Source of the DNA: Hirudo medicinalis | Taxonomy: Eukaryota; Annelida; Clitellata; Hirudinida; Hirudinidae | NCBI GenBank assembly: GCA_011800805.1 | Contig: MPNW01000139.1 | Location: 1 to 64,000 of the forward strand | Direction of reading: 5' to 3' | DNA: 64,000 nt | In this document: piece after piece, positions 63,601 through 64,000 of the stretch | Layout of the letters: every line of letters starts with the position of its first letter | How positions within the stretch are numbered: the first letter of the stretch is position 1 | The notes under the pieces: generated by a model | Seen by the model: only the letters and a program-made list of their open reading frames with translations | What the model was told of the DNA's origin: nothing | Database searches by the model: none | Position numbers and translations under genes: made by a program

Positions 63601-64000
63601 GGAGCACCACCTTGGCCAACTTGTCCAGGTTGTCCAACTGATCCTGGGGAACCAATATTACCCGTCGATCCGGTTGCGCCTTGTTGTCCTGGATTACCGG
63701 GCAAGCCTTGCACACCTTGGTCGCCACCGTCGCCTATTTCGTAGAAATTCAAATTATTGGTAGGGAAAATTAAGATCTCTTCCATTTATTGTAGAACTGC
63801 TTGTAGTCCAAATAAAAGATATATAATTTCGTTGTTCACTCGACTATTCTGATAACTAATTTAAAAACTAATTTGTAAACAGTTTTAATGACATGCCTGG
63901 ACTCCCTGATGAACCAGTAGCCCCTGTAGAACCCTGAGGACCAGTATTTCCTTGATTTCCTGGTGCTCCTTGTGAACCAGCTCCTCCTGACTGACCTGGT
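32290..64000 (-). CDS. Giant transmembrane-anchored collagen (5' end outside window), candidate annelid-type cuticle collagen
   Basis: Fifty-four Gly-X-Y exons run from beyond the window edge down to 33097, followed by three non-collagen exons (32985-32798, 32719-32567, 32436-32290). The helical exons sum to about 24.2 kb, or about 8,080 residues. There is no fibrillar COLFI, type IV NC1 or C1q-like domain and no Cys that I noticed in the helix. Thr, Ser and Gln are very frequent in Y positions (GATG, GFTG, GSTG, GQQG). The C-terminus is a linker, one hydrophobic span and an acidic tail, so the helix is extracellular and N-terminal to the membrane. Annelid and vestimentiferan cuticle collagens are known to be about 2.4-2.6 micrometres long with galactosylated Thr in Y, so size and chemistry agree. 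That identity is my inference. Five exons carry a one-base deletion. The signal peptide and N-terminal domain are not in view. Confidence 0.96.
34348..34366 (-). other. Single-base deletion in collagen exon 4
   Basis: Above this point Gly-X-Y runs in one frame and ends GPLGPWEIQ before a stop. Below it the repeat resumes as [10 protein letters not shown] in another frame. The exon measures 1376 bases, one short of 1377 (153 triplets), so one base is missing around the ccc/gggg/aaa runs. Confidence 0.85.
39158..39170 (-). other. Single-base deletion in collagen exon 10
   Basis: [11 protein letters not shown] in one frame becomes [10 protein letters not shown] in the next. The exon is 773 bases, one short of 774. 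Confidence 0.85.
40647..40664 (-). other. Deletion and base errors in collagen exon 12
   Basis: [10 protein letters not shown] leaves register and [10 protein letters not shown] resumes in another frame. The exon is 593 bases, one short of 594. The local text also loses an expected Gly, so more than one change occurred here. Confidence 0.8.
41141..41152 (-). other. Single-base deletion in collagen exon 13
   Basis: [14 protein letters not shown] leaves register, while [10 protein letters not shown] continues in the neighbouring frame. The exon is 1313 bases, one short of 1314. Confidence 0.85.
51036..51056 (-). other. Collagen acceptor preceded by poly(A) instead of a pyrimidine tract
   Basis: On the minus strand the AG used by exon 27 follows a run of A residues (poly-T on the plus strand at 51038-51055). 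A weak TTTTTAC lies further upstream. Phase requires this acceptor. Confidence 0.6.
57543..57554 (-). other. Single-base deletion in collagen exon 39
   Basis: The repeat reads GQSGLPGS and then resumes as [10 protein letters not shown] one frame over. The exon is 359 bases, one short of 360. Confidence 0.85.
60540..60602. repeat. (ATT)n microsatellite in collagen intron
   Basis: About twenty att triplets with one gtt, directly abutting the donor side of helical exon 47. Read through, it encodes poly-Asn, which is not part of the protein. Confidence 0.9.

Larger units (their letters stand above)
51176..64000 (-). other. Collagen helix exons 28-54, with alternating 225/351-base exons
   Basis: Exons: 51176-51526, 51685-52125, 52187-52699, 52889-53284, 53557-54510, 54660-55172, 55364-55804, 55970-56257, 56334-56594, 56715-56957, 57022-57273, 57381-57739, 57805-58029, 58180-58530, 58601-58825, 58982-59332, 59432-59656, 59772-60122, 60188-60412, 60604-60972, 61207-61572, 61638-61952, 62022-62246, 62348-62698, 62782-63150, 63293-63733, 63897-beyond 64000. 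From 57805 the sizes run 225, 351, 225, 351, 225, 351, 225, 369, then later 225, 351, 369. Composition is dominated by GFTG, GATG, GSTG and GQxG triplets. Introns are short (about 60-230 bases). The last exon is cut by the window edge. Confidence 0.9.

Noticed and set aside
33000..64000. Long plus-strand proline-rich frames ([15 protein letters not shown]) and out-of-frame minus-strand frames across the collagen
   Set aside because: They are antisense or shifted readings of Gly-X-Y codons (GGN read backwards gives NCC) and stop at exon borders. None has its own start context or splice sites.
33097..64000. Bacterial or viral collagen-like gene (Thr-rich GATG repeats)
   Set aside because: More than fifty spliceosomal introns with consistent phase and flanking animal genes show it is a nuclear animal gene.
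1..64000. CRISPR arrays, operons, rRNA genes
   Set aside because: None seen. The genome is eukaryotic and the repeats present are coding Gly-X-Y, simple repeats or SINE-like.

Overview
This is an intron-rich, AT-rich window from an invertebrate animal. The gene set (UBTD, ABCB7, Rab GDI, a SYNJ2BP-like PDZ protein, a PNRC-like protein, PPP1R10/PNUTS and FAAP24) and the exon-intron structure fit a bilaterian, and a lophotrochozoan best. The right half holds one enormous collagen gene whose length and threonine-rich chemistry resemble the cuticle collagen of annelids, so an annelid is my best guess. That is an inference, not something the window proves.

Layout. 0.5-2.1 kb (-): UBTD, four exons. 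3.0-7.6 kb (-): mitochondrial ABC transporter ABCB7, 13 exons. 8.3-11.8 kb (+): a multi-exon gene whose splice phases join well but which I do not recognise. 11.8-15.1 kb: non-coding, with a dead LINE fragment. 15.1-18.2 kb (-): Rab GDI, 11 exons. 18.8-20.3 kb (+): tail-anchored PDZ protein, four exons. 20.3-23.3 kb: no gene seen. 23.3-23.7 kb (-): PNRC-like protein, with a possible upstream small membrane-protein exon at 24.5-24.6 kb. 25.0-29.3 kb (-): PNUTS, 10 exons. 30.3-31.8 kb (+): FAAP24, six exons including a 32-base exon. 32.3 kb to the window edge (-): the giant collagen, 54 Gly-X-Y exons and three C-terminal exons, with its 5' end outside the window. Several tRNA-derived SINE-like copies and simple ATT/CAT repeats lie in introns and gaps.

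The conserved genes are unrelated housekeeping genes. Three pairs are head-to-head (ABCB7 with the unknown gene, GDI with SYNJ2BP-like, PNUTS with FAAP24) and probably share promoter regions. FAAP24 and the collagen converge.

The striking element is the collagen. About 24.2 kb of coding sequence in this window gives about 8,080 residues of nearly uninterrupted Gly-X-Y. At about 0.29 nm rise per residue this is a rod of about 2.3 micrometres. There is no fibrillar or type IV NC1 domain and no cysteine in the helix that I could see. Instead the chain ends in a short linker, one transmembrane segment and an acidic cytoplasmic tail of about 109 residues. That puts the helix outside and N-terminal to the membrane, the reverse of the known type II transmembrane collagens (XIII, XVII, XXIII, XXV). 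Nearly every helical exon is a multiple of nine bases with the first Gly codon split after its first base. At the N-terminal side exons alternate 225 and 351 bases, suggesting growth by repeated two-exon duplication. Five helical exons lack exactly one base, which looks like assembly error rather than gene decay.
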